DNA of 15,754 nt from Rhodoferax sp. (GTDB taxonomy: Bacteria > Pseudomonadota > Gammaproteobacteria > Burkholderiales > Burkholderiaceae): positions 1 to 15,754 of the forward strand of contig JAQGNA010000710.1 of NCBI GenBank assembly GCA_028292075.1, read 5' to 3'. The notes under the pieces are model-generated. The model was given only the letters and a program-made list of their open reading frames with translations. It did not search any database and was not told the origin of the DNA. The position numbers were made by a program, and so were the translations under genes. Shown here piece after piece: positions 14,883 through 15,754 of the stretch (position 1 is the stretch's first letter; the number at the start of each line of letters is the position of its first letter).

Positions 14883-15260
14883 GATGCGCCCCTTGCCGCC
14901 ACCGCCATGGTGGCGAAATTGCCCGCCGGAAAGCGGCGGATGTCGAAGAAAGCTTGCACCGAAACACTGGCCCGCGCAAGCAGGTGAAGGCCCTTTTCGC
15001 TGATGGTGGCGCAGATTTATTGCAACGGCCGCGCCGTCACCAAGACGGGCGAAGAAGTGAAAAGCGAGACCAGCGTGGATGTCGGCCATGTCCTACGGCT
15101 GGTCACGAGTGCGTGCCCACAAGCCAAGGCGCGATTGCCTGAGAGCGGGCAAAGCCGCTGCGACGTTCAATACAGGCATTGCGGAACCGCAGTGCCGGGC
15201 GCCTTTGTACGAGGCCAGCCGCGCGCAGAAGCCCGCCGTTCACATCCAAAGGAGACTGTC
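14883..15260. other. 378-bp divergent intergenic region upstream of protease-like and lipoprotein genes
   Basis: The left part carries the leader of the leftward gene, including two hairpins. The right part holds the leader of the rightward lipoprotein gene, with AAAGGAG at 15248-15254. A plus-strand open frame from ATG 15003 runs without a stop for 86 codons straight into the lipoprotein frame. Its product resembles nothing I recognise, and the codon quality falls off after about 30 codons, so it is not annotated as a gene. No clear sigma-70 promoter was identified. Confidence 0.5.
14897..14939 (-). promoter_or_regulatory. Two tandem hairpins in the leader of the protease-like gene
   Basis: CGCCACC (14897-14903) pairs with GGTGGCG (14909-14915) around a five-base loop. 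Seven bases further, CCGCCG (14923-14928) pairs with CGGCGG (14934-14939), again around a five-base loop. On the minus strand the first stem ends two bases before the AAGGGG ribosome binding site. The structure could affect translation or message stability, or mark a terminator on the opposite strand, but no T-run is present. Confidence 0.4.
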
Positions 15261-15754
15261 ATGCAAGACTTGTTCAACCGCTCCAGCCTTTCGGCGCTTT
15301 CCATGCCGGTTAAGCATTCCAGGGGCCGTCGTTCCCTGCGCCTCGTTGCGTCGGGCCTGGCCGCCACGGCATTGGTCATCGGCTTGGGCGCCTGCACCTC
15401 ACAGCCGCTTTATTCCGACAACGGTCAGCCGTATTCGACCTACCCCGCGCAGACCACGTACCCGGTGCAAAGCACGCAGCAGGGCTATGGCACCCCGGCT
15501 CGCCCGGTGGAAATTGCCGAATACGGCCGGGTCACGCAGATCGAGCTGGTGCGGACGGAAGAAAAGGGCAGGGCCAGCGGCGCCGGCGCCATCATCGGCG
15601 GGGTGGCCGGCGCGGTGCTGGGCCGCCAGATCGGTGGCGGCTTCGGGCGTGACGCCGCCACCGCGGTCGGCGCCATCGGCGGTGCCGTGGCCGGCAACAG
15701 CATCGAGAAGAACCGCAGCGCGCCCACGGTGAACGATGTCTACCGCGTGTCGAT
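15261..15754 (+). CDS. Glycine-zipper outer-membrane lipoprotein, SlyB/Pcp-like (partial, C-terminus beyond window)
   Basis: The gene runs off the right edge after 164 codons. AAAGGAG ends six bases before the ATG at 15261. A basic N-region (KHSRGRRSLR) and a hydrophobic stretch lead to the lipobox LGAC, with the modified Cys at residue 45. The signal region is therefore unusually long; a second ATG at 15303 would give a more usual one but lacks a ribosome binding site. After a Tyr/Gln/Thr/Pro-rich linker and EYGRVTQIELV, the glycine-zipper 2TM segment appears (GAGAIIGGVAGAVLGRQIGG, then AVGAIGGAVAGNSIEKN). This layout is that of the SlyB/Pcp 17-kDa antigen family, outer-membrane lipoproteins linked to envelope integrity and stress. 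It is divergent from the exported protease-like gene; a functional link is possible but unproven. Confidence 0.88.
   Translation, partial: MQDLFNRSSLSALSMPVKHSRGRRSLRLVASGLAATALVIGLGACTSQPLYSDNGQPYSTYPAQTTYPVQSTQQGYGTPARPVEIAEYGRVTQIELVRTEEKGRASGAGAIIGGVAGAVLGRQIGGGFGRDAATAVGAIGGAVAGNSIEKNRSAPTVNDVYRVS

Noticed and set aside
14883..15089. In-frame upstream extension of the protease-like protein
   Set aside because: It would bury the signal peptide 69 residues inside the protein; AAGGGG directly precedes the ATG at 14882.
15079..15732. 217-codon plus-strand open frame at the right end
   Set aside because: It is out of frame with the lipoprotein gene, which has a ribosome binding site, lipobox and glycine zipper; the alternative product is Arg/Pro/Ala-rich.

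Overview
The window is high-GC DNA with the codon use and gene families of a betaproteobacterium. The order Burkholderiales, probably Comamonadaceae or a close relative, fits best. This rests on the GC-rich third codon positions, the glucoseen-reductase-like ferredoxin/flavin reductase, the degenerate trypsin-like protein and the SlyB/Pcp-type lipoprotein. No tRNA, rRNA, CRISPR array, insertion sequence or prophage gene was seen, and nothing in base composition suggests recent transfer.

The left two thirds (about 1-11,630) form one carbohydrate-uptake and breakdown locus. A LacI-family repressor gene, cut by the left edge, is transcribed leftward. From a shared AT-rich 176-bp spacer a long rightward gene set begins: periplasmic sugar-binding protein, two inner-membrane permeases, a GH13 alpha-glucosidase, a MalK/UgpC-type ATPase, a GH65 disaccharide phosphorylase, beta-phosphoglucomutase and a LamB-type outer-membrane porin. 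The first six genes have the order of the rhizobial alpha-glucoside operon (aglR / aglE-F-G-A-K). The phosphorylase, mutase and porin extend it. Read together, an alpha-glucoside crosses the outer membrane through the porin, is bound in the periplasm and is imported by the ABC transporter. It is then split in the cytoplasm by hydrolysis (GH13) or phosphorolysis (GH65). The beta-glucose-1-phosphate from phosphorolysis becomes glucose-6-phosphate through PgmB. No glucokinase is present in the window. A strong hairpin follows the binding-protein gene, and a strong stem-loop closes the set after the porin.

The right third (about 11,648-15,754) holds four ordinary-looking genes unrelated to sugar import. 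They are a leftward [2Fe-2S]/FAD/NAD(P)H reductase, a divergent rightward SDR-type NAD(P)-binding protein with a probable TTG start, a leftward exported HtrA-like protein that has lost two catalytic-triad residues, and a rightward glycine-zipper lipoprotein cut by the right edge.

I found no convincing new multi-gene system. The points most worth a second look are four: the Val next to the GH13 nucleophile, which hints at alpha-1,6 preference; the combination of hydrolase and phosphorylase in one transport operon; the unassigned GH65 substrate; and the protease-like protein lacking its His and Asp.
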